DNA of 64,000 nt, taken from assembly GCF_006715765.1 (NCBI RefSeq), contig NZ_VFNV01000001.1:1922001-1986000 (forward strand), written 5' to 3'. The stretch is from Rarobacter incanus. Its GTDB lineage: Bacteria; Actinomycetota; Actinomycetes; Actinomycetales; Cellulomonadaceae. The notes beneath the pieces are model-generated. The model was not told where the DNA came from. It searched no databases and saw nothing but the letters and a program-made list of their open reading frames with translations. Of the stretch, positions 1 to 8,214 are shown piece by piece; positions within the stretch are counted from its first letter, which is position 1, and every line of letters starts with the position of its first letter. Position numbers and translations under genes: made by a program.

Positions 1-543
1 GCGGCTATCGCCGCGATTGTCATCGCAATCGCGGCCAGCAGCAAGGAAAACTCGCCCGGCGCAACCGTGACCGTGACCGCCGAGGCGCCGGTCGCCACGG
101 CCCAACCGATCGAACGCGGCGAAGGGTCGGCCCTGTTTGAGGCGATTCCCGGCCTAGCGAACCAGTTCGCGTTGACGGCGCTGACAGAAAACGCGACCTG
201 GACGGAACAGCACAAGGCCATCGAGGCGTACGACGCCGCATACGCGGGTACCGCCGACGGCATCGACGGTGTGGAAATCACGATCACGATCGGGCAGTGG
301 GAAACGGCGGAAGATGCTGCCCAGGCCGCGCAGGCCCTGGTTTCCTCCGCCCTGGGCGCGGGTGCTGCCAGCACGGATGTCACCGTCAACGGCAAAGTAG
401 TCGGTGAGGTCTACACCCCCGAAGCAGGGCTGGCGCAGGACCACACGGCGGCGACGATGATCTGGACAAACGACACGGTCGTCGTCGAGCTCGCGGGCCC
501 GGCCGACCAGTTGCAACGCATCTACGAAGGCTACGGTCTGTAA
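1..543 (+). CDS. Membrane-anchored hypothetical protein, C-terminal part (5' end outside window)
   Basis: The reading frame is open from base 1, so the gene begins upstream of the window. The first ~12 visible residues (AAIAAIVIAIAA) form an Ala/Ile-rich membrane segment. A soluble domain of about 165 residues follows, rich in Ala, Thr, Asp and Glu, and presumably lies outside the cell. The only in-frame start inside the window (GTG at 67) would delete the membrane segment, so it is not the real start. I recognise no family. The gene converges on ktrA with a 91-bp gap that holds only a weak GC-rich hairpin. Confidence 0.6.
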   Translation, partial: AAIAAIVIAIAASSKENSPGATVTVTAEAPVATAQPIERGEGSALFEAIPGLANQFALTALTENATWTEQHKAIEAYDAAYAGTADGIDGVEITITIGQWETAEDAAQAAQALVSSALGAGAASTDVTVNGKVVGEVYTPEAGLAQDHTAATMIWTNDTVVVELAGPADQLQRIYEGYGL

Positions 544-634
544 AACGCGAAAGGCTGCCGACTCCGAAGTCCGTTCGAAACCCGGCCCCGGTGGCAATGA
601 ACTTGCCGCGCGCAGGGCGCGCCTCAACCAAGGG

Positions 635-1333
635 CTAAGGGCGCGCGGCGAACCTGTCTAACAACTCGGAGTGCCCGGAAACGATAAGCAGGTCGGAAGC
701 CGAAATCCGGGTTGCCGGGGTGGCGTAGACGAATTCCTCGCCGGGAGATTTGACTCCGATCACGGTCACTCCGTATTTGGTGCGGATCTTTGACTGCGCG
801 ATCGTGAACCCCTGAGTTTCCTTCGGCGGACGCATCTTGACGACGGTGAAGCCGTCCTCGACCTCGATGTAATCCAGTAGCTTCCCAGACACCAGGTGCG
901 CGACGCGCGCGCCGGCATCCGCCTCGGGGAACACGACGTGGTGCGCGCCGATCCGCTGCAAAATGCGACCGTGTTCGGCGGACACCGCCTTAGCCCAAAT
1001 CTGGGCGGTGCCCATGTCCACCAGATTCCCGGTGACCAGCACGGAAGCCTCCAGGGAGGAACCGATACCGACGACAACGAAGGGAAAATCGCGGGCCCCC
1101 AACTGTTCCAGGGCCTCGGGACTGGTCGCATCCGCCTCGACCGTCGGGATGCGGTCCGCGAACATGCGGATGATTTCGGGGCTGCGTTCGACGGCCAAGA
1201 CTTCCTGACCCAGCCTGTCCAAGGTGGTTGCGATCGCGGACCCAAAGCGCCCCAACCCAACAACCAGGACACCGCTGCGCGACCCCTTGCCCGACCGGTC
1301 GGCCTCGCGGAACGGAGTGTGTAGATCAGCCAA
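635..1333 (-). CDS. ktrA: KtrA/TrkA-type K+ uptake regulatory subunit (RCK protein)
   Basis: This is the cytoplasmic nucleotide-binding gating subunit of a Ktr/Trk potassium uptake system, working with the membrane pore encoded just upstream. Residues ~21-135 form the Rossmann RCK_N domain, with the GLGRFG loop at 26-31 and an acidic residue after the second strand (AVER). Residues ~150-232 match the TrkA_C regulatory domain. At 232 aa it has the usual single-RCK KtrA length. The start is TTG: an AAGAAAGG ribosome-binding site lies 8 nt upstream, and no ATG or GTG fits better. The start overlaps the ktrB stop by 8 bases, so translation is probably coupled. Confidence 0.88.
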   Translation of the reverse strand: MADLHTPFREADRSGKGSRSGVLVVGLGRFGSAIATTLDRLGQEVLAVERSPEIIRMFADRIPTVEADATSPEALEQLGARDFPFVVVGIGSSLEASVLVTGNLVDMGTAQIWAKAVSAEHGRILQRIGAHHVVFPEADAGARVAHLVSGKLLDYIEVEDGFTVVKMRPPKETQGFTIAQSKIRTKYGVTVIGVKSPGEEFVYATPATRISASDLLIVSGHSELLDRFAARP

Positions 1334-2717
1334 TGGTCGGCCTTTCTTCAGGTAGTCGGATCACGCGACGCCGATCCCGGATCGCCAGGGCCGCCGCTAG
1401 TGTCATGGTTCCGGTTCGACCCAGGAACATGAGCGCGACCAGAACGTATTGTCCCGTGTCCGGCAAGACCGCCGACAGCCCCGACGTGAATCCGACGGTG
1501 CCGAACGCGGAAATCGCCTCGAACAGTACACGGTCAAGGGTATCCCCGGAGATTTGCAACAACAGCAGCGAGCCGATCAGCACGGCGGTTGCTCCGATAA
1601 ACACCACCGCCACGGCGAGGCGGAGCGTGTCACGCGGGACTCGTCGGCCAAATGCCTGAACATCACGATCACCGCGCGCCTCGGCGATAATCGCAAGCAC
1701 GATCACGGCCAACGTCGTCACCTTGATTCCACCGGCGGTCGACGCACTGCCACCCCCGACAAACATCAGCGCGTCAGTGATGAGCCACGTGGTTTCGTGC
1801 GCCTGGCTCATCTCGAACGTGGCGAACCCGCCCGAACGCGGCATCACACCCATCATGAACGAATTCAGGGCCTTGGCGCCGACCGAATAGTCGCCGATCG
1901 TGCCGGAGTTCGACCACTCCGTCGCCAGGAACAGCGCCGTGCCGATCACGACCAGGGTCAAAGACGTCACCAGGGTGAGCTTTGTGTGCAGCGAAAGGCG
2001 CGCCAGGCGACGGAACCGCGAATGCCGCCACGTGCGCCAAATGTTCAAGATCACGGGGAAGCCCAGCGAACCGACAAATACCCCGACCGCGATCGGGATC
2101 AGCAGCAGCCAGTCCCCGGCGTGCGTCGCCAAACCGTCGGCGGTCGGCACGAATCCGGCGTTGTTGAAAGCGCTTATCGCGTAGAAAAGGGAGTGCCACA
2201 GGGCTGAACCGAAGGTCTCGTTGAGCATGACGAAGCGGGGCGTCAAAATCAGGGCAAGCGCGATCTCCAGGCTGGTCGAGGTCACGATGACCACCTGGAT
2301 GAGGGAGCCGACCTCGCCCAACTTCGTGGTCTTTGTTTCCGAAGCGGCGATCAGTTTTTGCGTCAACCCAATCCGCCGCGAAACGGCAAGACCCAGGATC
2401 GAGGCGAGCGTCATCACGCCAAGGCCGCCGACCTTCATGCCGAACAGCAACACGACGTGCCCGAACGTCGACCAGTAGGTGCCCGTCGGAACGACGGTCA
2501 GCCCCGTGACGGAGACCGCCGAGGTCGCGGTGAAAAGTGCCGTGACAGGAGGCGCCGGGCGCCCCGATGCCGTGGCCGCGGGGAGCATGAGCAGGAGCGT
2601 GAAGACGCCGATCACGCCGGCGAACGCGAAAATGGCAAGCCGGGCGGGGGATTGCCGCGCGACGCGGTCGATGAGGTCGCGTGCGCGCTCCGGCGACAGG
2701 CGTTCGCGCAGCGTCAT
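1326..2717 (-). CDS. ktrB: KtrB/TrkH-family K+ transporter pore subunit
   Basis: This is the membrane pore of the Ktr/Trk potassium uptake system. The 463-aa protein has the 4x(M1-P-M2) repeat pattern, and four filter-like loops are visible: VTGLTV, NNAGFVP, RSGGFATF and GTVGFTSG. The frame is open much further upstream, but the start at 2717 is chosen because GGAGAGGAGA immediately precedes that ATG and the remaining N-terminus (MTLRERLSP) leads straight into the first membrane helix. The upstream extension is low-complexity antisense of the divergent acuC gene. It forms an operon with ktrA. The 121-bp gap to the divergent deacetylase gene should hold both promoters, but I see no clear hexamers. 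Confidence 0.88.
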   Translation of the reverse strand: MTLRERLSPERARDLIDRVARQSPARLAIFAFAGVIGVFTLLLMLPAATASGRPAPPVTALFTATSAVSVTGLTVVPTGTYWSTFGHVVLLFGMKVGGLGVMTLASILGLAVSRRIGLTQKLIAASETKTTKLGEVGSLIQVVIVTSTSLEIALALILTPRFVMLNETFGSALWHSLFYAISAFNNAGFVPTADGLATHAGDWLLLIPIAVGVFVGSLGFPVILNIWRTWRHSRFRRLARLSLHTKLTLVTSLTLVVIGTALFLATEWSNSGTIGDYSVGAKALNSFMMGVMPRSGGFATFEMSQAHETTWLITDALMFVGGGSASTAGGIKVTTLAVIVLAIIAEARGDRDVQAFGRRVPRDTLRLAVAVVFIGATAVLIGSLLLLQISGDTLDRVLFEAISAFGTVGFTSGLSAVLPDTGQYVLVALMFLGRTGTMTLAAALAIRDRRRVIRLPEERPTIG

Positions 2718-2838
2718 GCGGTCTCCTCTCCGCTTTGGTATCTCACCGAAACTATCGCATCCGCCGCCCAATCCTAATAGCGTGGGATCACTCGCGTCGC
2801 TTCTGGGCGCGTCGCAGTGCCGCATAAGGGGGCGCACC

Positions 2839-4020
2839 ATGGAAGAGTTGCCGGTTCTTGCCGTCGCCTGGAGTGACGATTTCTTACAATACAAATTCAC
2901 CGACGAGCACCCCCTCAACCCGACCCGGCTCGACCTGACAATGCGACTGGCCCACGCGCTCGGGCTTTTCGACCTTGCGCAGGTCAAGGTCATCGAGCCG
3001 CACCTCCTGGACGCGGCGGCGCTGGCCGCCGTGCACACGCCCGCGTACATCGACGCGGTGCGGCTGGCGGCCGCGGGCATCGCCAACCCGGCCCTGGGCC
3101 TGGGTACGACCGACATTCCGCTCGCCCCGTTCCTGGACCAGGCGGCGGCGCTGGTTGCCGCCGGATCGGTCGCCGCGGCCGCGAGCGTGTGGGGAGGCGG
3201 TGCGATGCACGCCATCAACCTGGCGGGCGGCATGCATCACGCGCGCGGCGACGCGGCCGCCGGCTTTTGTATCTACAACGATGCGGCGCTGGCGATCCGA
3301 TGGCTGCTGACCCACGGTGCGCGCCGGGTGGCCTACATAGATTTTGATGCGCACCACGGCGACGGCGTGCAACAGATTTTTTGGGACGAGGCCCGCGTCC
3401 TCACAATCTCCGTCCACGAGCAGGGGATCTTTCCCTACTCCGGCAACGCGGGCGAGACCGGGGGGCCCGCCGCCCCTGGCACCGCCGTCAACCTGGCGCT
3501 GCCGACCGGGACCGGATCCGCCGCGTGGCTGCGCGCGATCGACGCCGTTGTTCCCGATGCCCTCGCGGCCTTTGCTCCAGACGTTGTGGTCACCCAGCAC
3601 GGCTGCGACGCGCACGCGGCGGACCCGCTGGCGGGTTTGCGGGTGGGCGTGCCGGCACTGCGGCGCGCCGCTATCATGGCGCACGAATGGGCGCACCGGT
3701 TCAGCGCGGGCAGGTGGATCGCGCTGGGCGGGGGAGGCTACGAGGTGTCGTGGGTCGTGCCGCTGTCCTGGACGCACCTGGTTGCGGTGGCGGCGCACCA
3801 ACCCCTGGACACGGACCAGCCGACCCCGCAGCGGTGGCTCGATACGGCGGCTTCTTTGGGGGTCCGCGATGCGCCCGCGAATCTGGGATGGGCGGACGGC
3901 GGCGACACCTGGCGGCCCTGGCTGGGCGGATTCGACCCCGAGAGCGCCACAGACCGGGCGATCCGTGCCACGCGCGCGCTGGCGCTCGCGGAGATGGGCG
4001 TCGACGTCAGCTACGGGTAG
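2839..4020 (+). CDS. AcuC-like histone deacetylase superfamily protein
   Basis: This is a zinc-dependent lysine deacetylase of the arginase/deacetylase fold. Bacterial AcuC members deacetylate proteins such as acetyl-CoA synthetase. The 393-aa protein shows the family signatures: GGMHHARG with the His pair, DFDAHHGDG (metal ligands and catalytic His dyad), TQHGCDAHAADPL (metal-binding Asp) and the C-terminal GGGGY loop. The start is the ATG at 2839 preceded by AAGGGGG; an open frame further upstream is antisense to ktrB. AcuC in Bacillus sits with acuA and acuB, which are absent here, so the substrate is not inferable. It stands alone, divergent from ktrB. Confidence 0.85.
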   Translation: MEELPVLAVAWSDDFLQYKFTDEHPLNPTRLDLTMRLAHALGLFDLAQVKVIEPHLLDAAALAAVHTPAYIDAVRLAAAGIANPALGLGTTDIPLAPFLDQAAALVAAGSVAAAASVWGGGAMHAINLAGGMHHARGDAAAGFCIYNDAALAIRWLLTHGARRVAYIDFDAHHGDGVQQIFWDEARVLTISVHEQGIFPYSGNAGETGGPAAPGTAVNLALPTGTGSAAWLRAIDAVVPDALAAFAPDVVVTQHGCDAHAADPLAGLRVGVPALRRAAIMAHEWAHRFSAGRWIALGGGGYEVSWVVPLSWTHLVAVAAHQPLDTDQPTPQRWLDTAASLGVRDAPANLGWADGGDTWRPWLGGFDPESATDRAIRATRALALAEMGVDVSYG

Positions 4021-4174
4021 GCGCGCGAGGCCGCCCGTGCAATGGCGAGTACGTGCGTTATGTCAAAGAAATCACAGTGGCACCTTCAGTTTCCTCAGTC
4101 ACGTGTTTGGCTCTACTATTGGCAATAGTGCCGCAAGAGATGTGCGGCAAGCCGTTGCCCCAGGAGTGAAACCG

Positions 4175-4381
4175 ATGCCCAGCGACACGCCCGCCGCCGC
4201 GTTCCTCACCGTAGCCGAGGTGGCCGAACGCATGCGCGTGTCAAAGATGACGGTGTACCGGTTGGTGCATTCTGGAGAGCTGCCGGCCGTCCGCGTCGGC
4301 AAGTCCTTTCGCGTGCCGCAGCAAGCGCTCAACGAGTACCTGAATTCGGCCTTCTACGACGTCGATCGCGCGACTTCGTAA
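4175..4381 (+). CDS. bldC: BldC-like MerR-type winged helix DNA-binding protein
   Basis: This small (68 aa) helix-turn-helix protein of the excisionase/MerR-like class has the same length as Streptomyces BldC. The segment LTVAEVAERMRVSKMTVYRL is the recognition helix-turn-helix, followed by a wing (VGKSFRVP). In Streptomyces BldC is a developmental regulator that binds DNA as head-to-tail oligomers. In other actinobacteria it is conserved but less understood. The start is supported by AGGAG 8 nt before the ATG. The ribosomal protein bS22 gene follows 114 bp later, a neighbourhood known in actinobacteria. The 150-bp upstream gap contains a TACTAT -10-like hexamer at 4114-4119. Confidence 0.85.
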   Translation: MPSDTPAAAFLTVAEVAERMRVSKMTVYRLVHSGELPAVRVGKSFRVPQQALNEYLNSAFYDVDRATS

Positions 4382-4495
4382 CCCTACGTTTTTCATCCCA
4401 GCCCGAAACCAGGTAGGCTGAAAGACGGACTTTGCTGCCAGGCACCCGCCCACGGTAGTTGACCAGTTTCCATCAGTGGCACAAGGAGTGAGCCC

Positions 4496-4594
4496 ATGGG
4501 TTCCGTAATCAAGAAGCGTCGCAAGCGCATGGCGAAGAAGAAGCACCGCAAGTTGCTGCGGAAGACTCGTCACCAGCGCCGCAACAAGAAGTGA
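4496..4594 (+). CDS. Small ribosomal protein bS22 (AURKAIP1/COX24-domain protein)
   Basis: This 32-residue, extremely basic protein (Lys, Arg and His make up more than half) begins [12 protein letters not shown] and ends RNKK. It closely matches the mycobacterial ribosome-bound peptide bS22, which sits at the decoding-site region of the 30S subunit. ORF callers usually miss it because of its size. AAGGAG at 4482-4487 precedes the ATG at 4496, and a strong intrinsic terminator follows directly after the TGA, so this is a complete short transcription unit downstream of bldC. Confidence 0.85.
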   Translation: MGSVIKKRRKRMAKKKHRKLLRKTRHQRRNKK

Positions 4595-4599
4595 GCGCC

Positions 4600-4636
4600 T
4601 CAGGGGCCCGGCTGTCGCCGGGCCCCTGAACTTTTT
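4600..4636 (+). terminator. Rho-independent terminator after bS22
   Basis: A perfect 12-bp G+C-rich inverted repeat (arms 4600-4611 and 4618-4629, 6-nt loop CTGTCG) is followed by a T tract (CTTTTT). It begins 6 bases after the bS22 stop. Confidence 0.93.
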
Positions 4637-4681
4637 CGGGGCGGCGGGCCCGCCGTCACCGGCCGCTCTCACCGCCGTTCG

Positions 4682-4810
4682 TCACTGGCTCCTCGCACCG
4701 CCGCGGCCGTCCGCTCGCACCTTCGCACCGCGGTGTTGCAGCGCCAAGCCGATCCCCGTGGTTGCGAGGATGAGGGCGAGCACTAACAAGGCAGCGATCG
4801 TTGGGGTCAC
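4682..4810 (-). CDS. Small single-pass membrane protein (possible thioredoxin-family remnant)
   Basis: A 42-codon frame with a GTG start reads MTPTIAALLVLALILATTGI followed by a positively charged tail (RGAKVRADGRGG). This is one clean membrane helix with a basic cytoplasmic end. The N-terminus resembles that of membrane-anchored actinobacterial thioredoxin-like proteins, but the thioredoxin domain is absent, so it may be a remnant (inference). The ribosome-binding site is poor (GGTGAG nearly abutting the start). The rest of the 4637-4934 gap shows no other gene. Confidence 0.3.
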   Translation of the reverse strand: MTPTIAALLVLALILATTGIGLALQHRGAKVRADGRGGARSQ

Positions 4811-4934
4811 CTCACCGACGGTAGGCCCGCGGCATCTGGCGGCCAAGGGGCGGGCCACCATTCAGACACCCTAGCGGCGCGTGCATCTCGCTGGTCGAGC
4901 CGATGGCAGTGCGCGCCGGTGTGGGGCGGCAGGG

Positions 4935-5741
4935 TCAGCGACGGAGCCCTCGTCGGCGCAAAATCGTGCGAACGGTCACGATCGCCGCCCAGAGCGCGCC
5001 GGCCGCGGATGCGGTCTTGACGGTTCTGCGGTTGACGAGCCTGCGTGAGCGGAAGTCGCGAATCGGCCACCCCACCGTCTTGGCGTGCCGCCGCAGGCGT
5101 GGGTCGGGGTTGATGGCGCAAGCGTGGCCGACCGCGCAGAGCAGCGGCAGATCGTTCATGGAATCGCCGTACGCGTAGGAATCGCCGAGTGAAATGTCGC
5201 GGTCGGCGGCCAGCGCCTCGACGCCGAGTGCCTTCGCCTCGCCATGCATCATGTCGCCGACCAGCCGCCCGGTGTACTTGCCGTCCTTGTGTTCGGCAAT
5301 CGTTCCCAGGGCCCCGGTTGCGCCGAGCCTGCGCGCGATCAATTCGCCGATTTCGATGGGCGTGGCGCTGACGAGCCACACCTCGTGGCCGCGGGCCAGG
5401 TGGTCGTTGATGAGCTTCAGCGCGCCGGGGTAGATGCGCAGCGCCAGGACTTCGTCGTAGACCTCTTCGCCGATGGCGACGACCTCGGCCACCAGGTGCC
5501 CCTTCATGATTTCGAGGGCCTCGGCGCGCACCTGCGCGATTTGCTTCTTGTTTTCCCCGAATGTGAGGTAGCGGGCCTGGTGGATCGCGAATCGAAGCAG
5601 GTCCCGCTTGCGGAAGAATCCGCGGTCCAGGAGCGCGCGTGCGAGGTGAAAGGAGCTAGCACCCCGGATCACGGTATTGTCCACGTCAAAGAACGCGGCG
5701 GTCACCGGCGTCGAAGCTGTCGTGGGGCTCATCCACCCCAC
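4935..5741 (-). CDS. HAD-IB family phosphatase (SerB-like)
   Basis: This is a haloacid-dehalogenase phosphatase of subfamily IB, the group containing phosphoserine phosphatase-like enzymes. Motif I is FFDVDNTVIRG, with DxD nucleophile and acid near residue 20. Motif II is the WLVSATP serine. Motif III and IV are carried by the Lys region and GDSYAYGDSMNDLPLL. The C-terminal ~40 residues hold a basic hydrophobic tail (AAGALWAAIVTV) that could associate with membrane. The 268-aa form starts at a GTG; an ATG three codons downstream (5732) is equally possible and neither has a strong ribosome-binding site. The substrate is unknown. It is divergent from the thioredoxin-fold gene with a 26-bp gap. 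Confidence 0.85.
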   Translation of the reverse strand: MGWMSPTTASTPVTAAFFDVDNTVIRGASSFHLARALLDRGFFRKRDLLRFAIHQARYLTFGENKKQIAQVRAEALEIMKGHLVAEVVAIGEEVYDEVLALRIYPGALKLINDHLARGHEVWLVSATPIEIGELIARRLGATGALGTIAEHKDGKYTGRLVGDMMHGEAKALGVEALAADRDISLGDSYAYGDSMNDLPLLCAVGHACAINPDPRLRRHAKTVGWPIRDFRSRRLVNRRTVKTASAAGALWAAIVTVRTILRRRGLRR

Positions 5742-5767
5742 TCTATCGCGGAAGGGTCACCCTACCC

Positions 5768-6088
5768 ATGGATACTCCAGTTGAACTCATCGTGACACAG
5801 GGGTGTTCGCTGTGTGGTCCCGCGGCGGCGGTTGTGGAAAAGGTCTGTGCCGAGATGGCGGTTGCTTGGCGGGTCATCGACATCGCCTTCGGGCGCGCCG
5901 TGACGCATGGTGACGACGGCGAGCATTCCCAGTGGCTCGCCGAAGGCGAACTCCACGAACTGCGGCAACGCTGGGCGCACAGCGTCCCGGTCGTGATCGT
6001 CGACGGCGCGGTGCAGGGGATTTTTACGATCGATGTCGACCGCCTGCGGGCGGCGCTGGGCGGCGGGGGGCGGCGCTTGCGCGCGTAG
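5768..6088 (+). CDS. Glutaredoxin-like thioredoxin-fold protein
   Basis: This 106-aa protein is of the small glutaredoxin/DUF836-like class. It has a CSLC redox motif at residues 13-16, a conserved cis-Pro region (SVPVVIVDG) and a short C-terminal helix, the layout of a minimal thioredoxin fold. It probably acts as a cytoplasmic disulfide reductase or glutaredoxin, but the partner is unknown. It lies back-to-back with the HAD phosphatase gene. In actinobacteria a glutaredoxin of this class commonly neighbours a HAD-IB protein, supporting the pairing. A strong hairpin terminator lies 51 bp past the stop. Confidence 0.78.
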   Translation: MDTPVELIVTQGCSLCGPAAAVVEKVCAEMAVAWRVIDIAFGRAVTHGDDGEHSQWLAEGELHELRQRWAHSVPVVIVDGAVQGIFTIDVDRLRAALGGGGRRLRA

Positions 6089-6139
6089 GTTGATTTGTAC
6101 CGACGAGGCCGCCTTGGCCGCCGCGCCGCGCGCGAAGAA

Positions 6140-6174
6140 GGGCCCGCCAGGCGGGGGTGCTGCCTGGCGGGCCC
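6140..6174. terminator. Hairpin terminator between convergent genes
   Basis: A perfect 13-bp inverted repeat (arms 6140-6152 and 6162-6174, 9-nt loop) lies between the convergent glutaredoxin-like gene and yceI. Short A/T stretches flank it. A second, weaker hairpin (CGGTAGC/GCTACCG) follows at 6185-6206. The pair probably ends transcription in both directions. No gene was found in 6089-6276. Confidence 0.75.
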
Positions 6175-6276
6175 AATTTCAGCACGGTAGCCCCATGTCG
6201 CTACCGGGCGGGGAGTTCTGCAGATGGTGTCTTCAATTGTGCCGGGTTTTGCGGCCCGGGCACCGGGCCGTTTGGC

Positions 6277-6822
6277 TCATGCCGCGATGGCCGACACGTC
6301 CAATTCGATCTTTACGTTGTCCGAAACAAGCACGCCGCCGGTTTCCAGTGCGGCGTTCCACGTCAGGTCAAATTCCTTGCGCGAGAACTGCGTGGTGGCC
6401 TCGAATCCGACCCGGACGTTGCCGAACGGGTCCTGGGCAGTGCCCGTGTATTCGGTTGCGAGTGTTACCGGCTTGGTGACGCCGTTGAGGGTCAGGTCCC
6501 CGGTGATGTCGAACCCATCGCCGTTCGCGACGACCGAGGTGGTCACGAAGGTCCATGTCGGGTTCTTGGCGGCGTCCCAAAAATCGGGGCTGACCAGGTG
6601 CTCGTCGCGTTGCTTGGAGCCGGTGTCGACGCTGGCGGCGTCGAGCGTTGCAGAGACGGTCGACGACTCGACGTCGTCGCCAATCGTGATCGAGCCCTCG
6701 GTGACGGCGATCGAACCGCGCACCTTCGAAATGCCGGCGTGGCGGACGATGAATGCGGCGGTCGAGTGCGATGGGTCGATTGCGTAGGTGCCGGGCTTGA
6801 GGCCCGTGGGTAGTGCCGTCAT
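6277..6822 (-). CDS. YceI-family lipocalin-like protein
   Basis: This 181-aa beta-barrel protein belongs to the YceI family, which binds isoprenoid lipids such as polyprenyl chains or ubiquinone analogues in a lipocalin-like pocket. Typical blocks are visible: YAIDPSHSTAAFIVRH at the N-terminus, the central DFWDAAKNPTWTF and the GDLTLNGVTKPVTL strand pair. There is no signal peptide, so this copy looks cytoplasmic. The start at 6822 is preceded by AGGAGG with 6-nt spacing; an upstream in-frame extension lacks both ribosome-binding site and conservation. A TAGTTG direct repeat and palindrome lie upstream, as expected for a MarR-type operator. Confidence 0.88.
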   Translation of the reverse strand: MTALPTGLKPGTYAIDPSHSTAAFIVRHAGISKVRGSIAVTEGSITIGDDVESSTVSATLDAASVDTGSKQRDEHLVSPDFWDAAKNPTWTFVTTSVVANGDGFDITGDLTLNGVTKPVTLATEYTGTAQDPFGNVRVGFEATTQFSRKEFDLTWNAALETGGVLVSDNVKIELDVSAIAA

Positions 6823-6881
6823 GATGCTCCTCCTGGGATCTTGTGAATGAAACGATGCTGGCAAGCTGGTCGAGTCCGGAA

Positions 6882-6906
6882 CAACTAGTTGCGGAATCAT
6901 TAGTTG
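6882..6906. promoter_or_regulatory. Candidate operator between yceI and the histidine phosphatase gene
   Basis: A perfect 10-bp palindrome CAACTAGTTG (6882-6891) is followed 15 bases on by a second TAGTTG half-site (6901-6906). It lies in the 133-bp divergent intergenic region and could control either gene. The size and A/T-rich centre suit a MarR-type repressor, which is inference only. Confidence 0.4.
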
Positions 6907-6955
6907 AAGCCTAAACCAAATGGGCGTGGGTGGCAAACTCTGCAAGACTTGTCCC

Positions 6956-7600
6956 ATGGTCCTAACTACTGTCCACCTGGTTCGGCACGGCGAGGTCTTC
7001 AACCCGGACAAAATCCTCTACGGTCGCCTGCCGGGGTACCACCTCTCTGATCGCGGCAAACTGATGGCCGACCGCTTGGCCGAGTACTTCGCAGATGGAA
7101 CCCATGACATCACGGAACTAGTGAGTTCGCCGCTGCAACGAGCGCAAGAAACGATGCAACCCATCGCGGCCGCGCTCGGGCTTGCGGTGCGAATCGACGA
7201 GCGGCTCATCGAAGCGTCGAACTACTTCGAGGGCAAGACGTTCGGTGTCGGCGATGGATCGTTGCGCCACCCCCAGCACTGGCCACACCTGATAAACCCC
7301 TTCAAGCCGTCGTGGGGGGAGCCCTACAAGGAGCAGGTCGCGCGGATGCACGCAGCGGTGGCGGACGCGCGTAACCGCGCTACCGGGCACGAGGCCGTTT
7401 TGGTCAGCCACCAGCTTCCCATTTGGATCGCCAGGCTGGCCTTCGAGGACCGCCGGCTGTGGCACGACCCCCGGAAACGTGAATGTTCGCTCGCTTCTGT
7501 CACATCCCTGCACTTTGCCGGTGATTCACTCAAGAACGTGACCTATGCTGAACCGGCATCGGACCTTCTACCCGGTGCCAGCACAGTTCCCGGAGCGTAA
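6956..7600 (+). CDS. Histidine phosphatase (phosphoglycerate mutase-like)
   Basis: This 214-aa branch-1 histidine phosphatase has the phospho-acceptor motif LVRHGE near residue 8, a second Arg in SSPLQRAQET, the catalytic acid region in DERLIEASNYFEGK and the second catalytic His in VLVSHQLP. The ATG at 6956 is preferred over a GTG/ATG-type extension 12 codons upstream because MVLTTVHLVRHGE starts directly at strand 1. It is the first gene of the cytochrome c maturation run. Its TAA overlaps the ATG of the TlpA-like gene (TAATG), so the genes are translationally coupled. The substrate is not inferable; a mutase role is unlikely in this context. Confidence 0.83.
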   Translation: MVLTTVHLVRHGEVFNPDKILYGRLPGYHLSDRGKLMADRLAEYFADGTHDITELVSSPLQRAQETMQPIAAALGLAVRIDERLIEASNYFEGKTFGVGDGSLRHPQHWPHLINPFKPSWGEPYKEQVARMHAAVADARNRATGHEAVLVSHQLPIWIARLAFEDRRLWHDPRKRECSLASVTSLHFAGDSLKNVTYAEPASDLLPGASTVPGA

Positions 7601-8214
7601 TGAAACCAAAACGCATCGCCCGCGGCGTCCGCAAAAGCGCCGCGACCGCACTCGTCCTTTGCCTGGCGTTTGGCTCCGCCGCCTGCGCGCAATCCAGCGG
7701 CAACGCATCGGACGTCGTCAACCAGGGGTATGAATCCGGGGACGGTTCAGTCAAGCAGTGGCCGGCTTCTGCGCGCGGTGCGGCGGTAGACCTTTCCGGA
7801 ACCGACTACGCCGGCGAGTCCGTTACCCTCAGCGATTACGCCGACCGCGTGGTGGTGCTCAACACCTGGTACGCCGCGTGCCCGCCGTGCCGCAAGGAGG
7901 CCCCCGCGCTCGTGCAGACGGCGCAAAAGTACGCCGAGAAGATCCAGATTATCGGGATAAATTCAACGGACGAGGGCGGCGCCGCGAAGGCATTCCAGCG
8001 CACTTTTTCCATACCGTATCCCTCGATTCAGGACACGAGCGGCGCCGCAACCGCCGCATTGCAGGGCGTCGTTCCGATCCAAGCGGTCCCGACCACGGTT
8101 GTCCTGGACCGCCAGCACCGGGTCGCGGCGCGCGTCCTGGGTGAGGTATCCGCCGGAACCCTCGCGGCCCTCATCGATGATGTGCTGGCCGAATCGTCAC
8201 CAACGGCCTCATGA
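7600..8214 (+). CDS. TlpA/ResA-like thioredoxin lipoprotein
   Basis: This extracytoplasmic thiol-disulfide oxidoreductase is expected to keep apocytochrome c haem-binding cysteines reduced. The 204-aa protein begins with a basic n-region and hydrophobic stretch ending in a lipobox (GSAAC, Cys ~30). A TlpA/ResA thioredoxin domain follows with WYAACPPCR carrying the CPPC motif at ~95-98, a central INSTDEG insertion segment and the cis-Pro in QAVPTTV. It overlaps the preceding phosphatase gene (TAATG) and the following ccdA (ATGA), so it is inside a tight operon. CcdA would pass electrons to it across the membrane. Confidence 0.88.
   Translation: MKPKRIARGVRKSAATALVLCLAFGSAACAQSSGNASDVVNQGYESGDGSVKQWPASARGAAVDLSGTDYAGESVTLSDYADRVVVLNTWYAACPPCRKEAPALVQTAQKYAEKIQIIGINSTDEGGAAKAFQRTFSIPYPSIQDTSGAATAALQGVVPIQAVPTTVVLDRQHRVAARVLGEVSAGTLAALIDDVLAESSPTAS

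Noticed and set aside
2479-2838. Upstream extension of the AcuC-like protein by 120 codons
   Set aside because: The extension is antisense to ktrB, and a good ribosome-binding site precedes the ATG at 2839.
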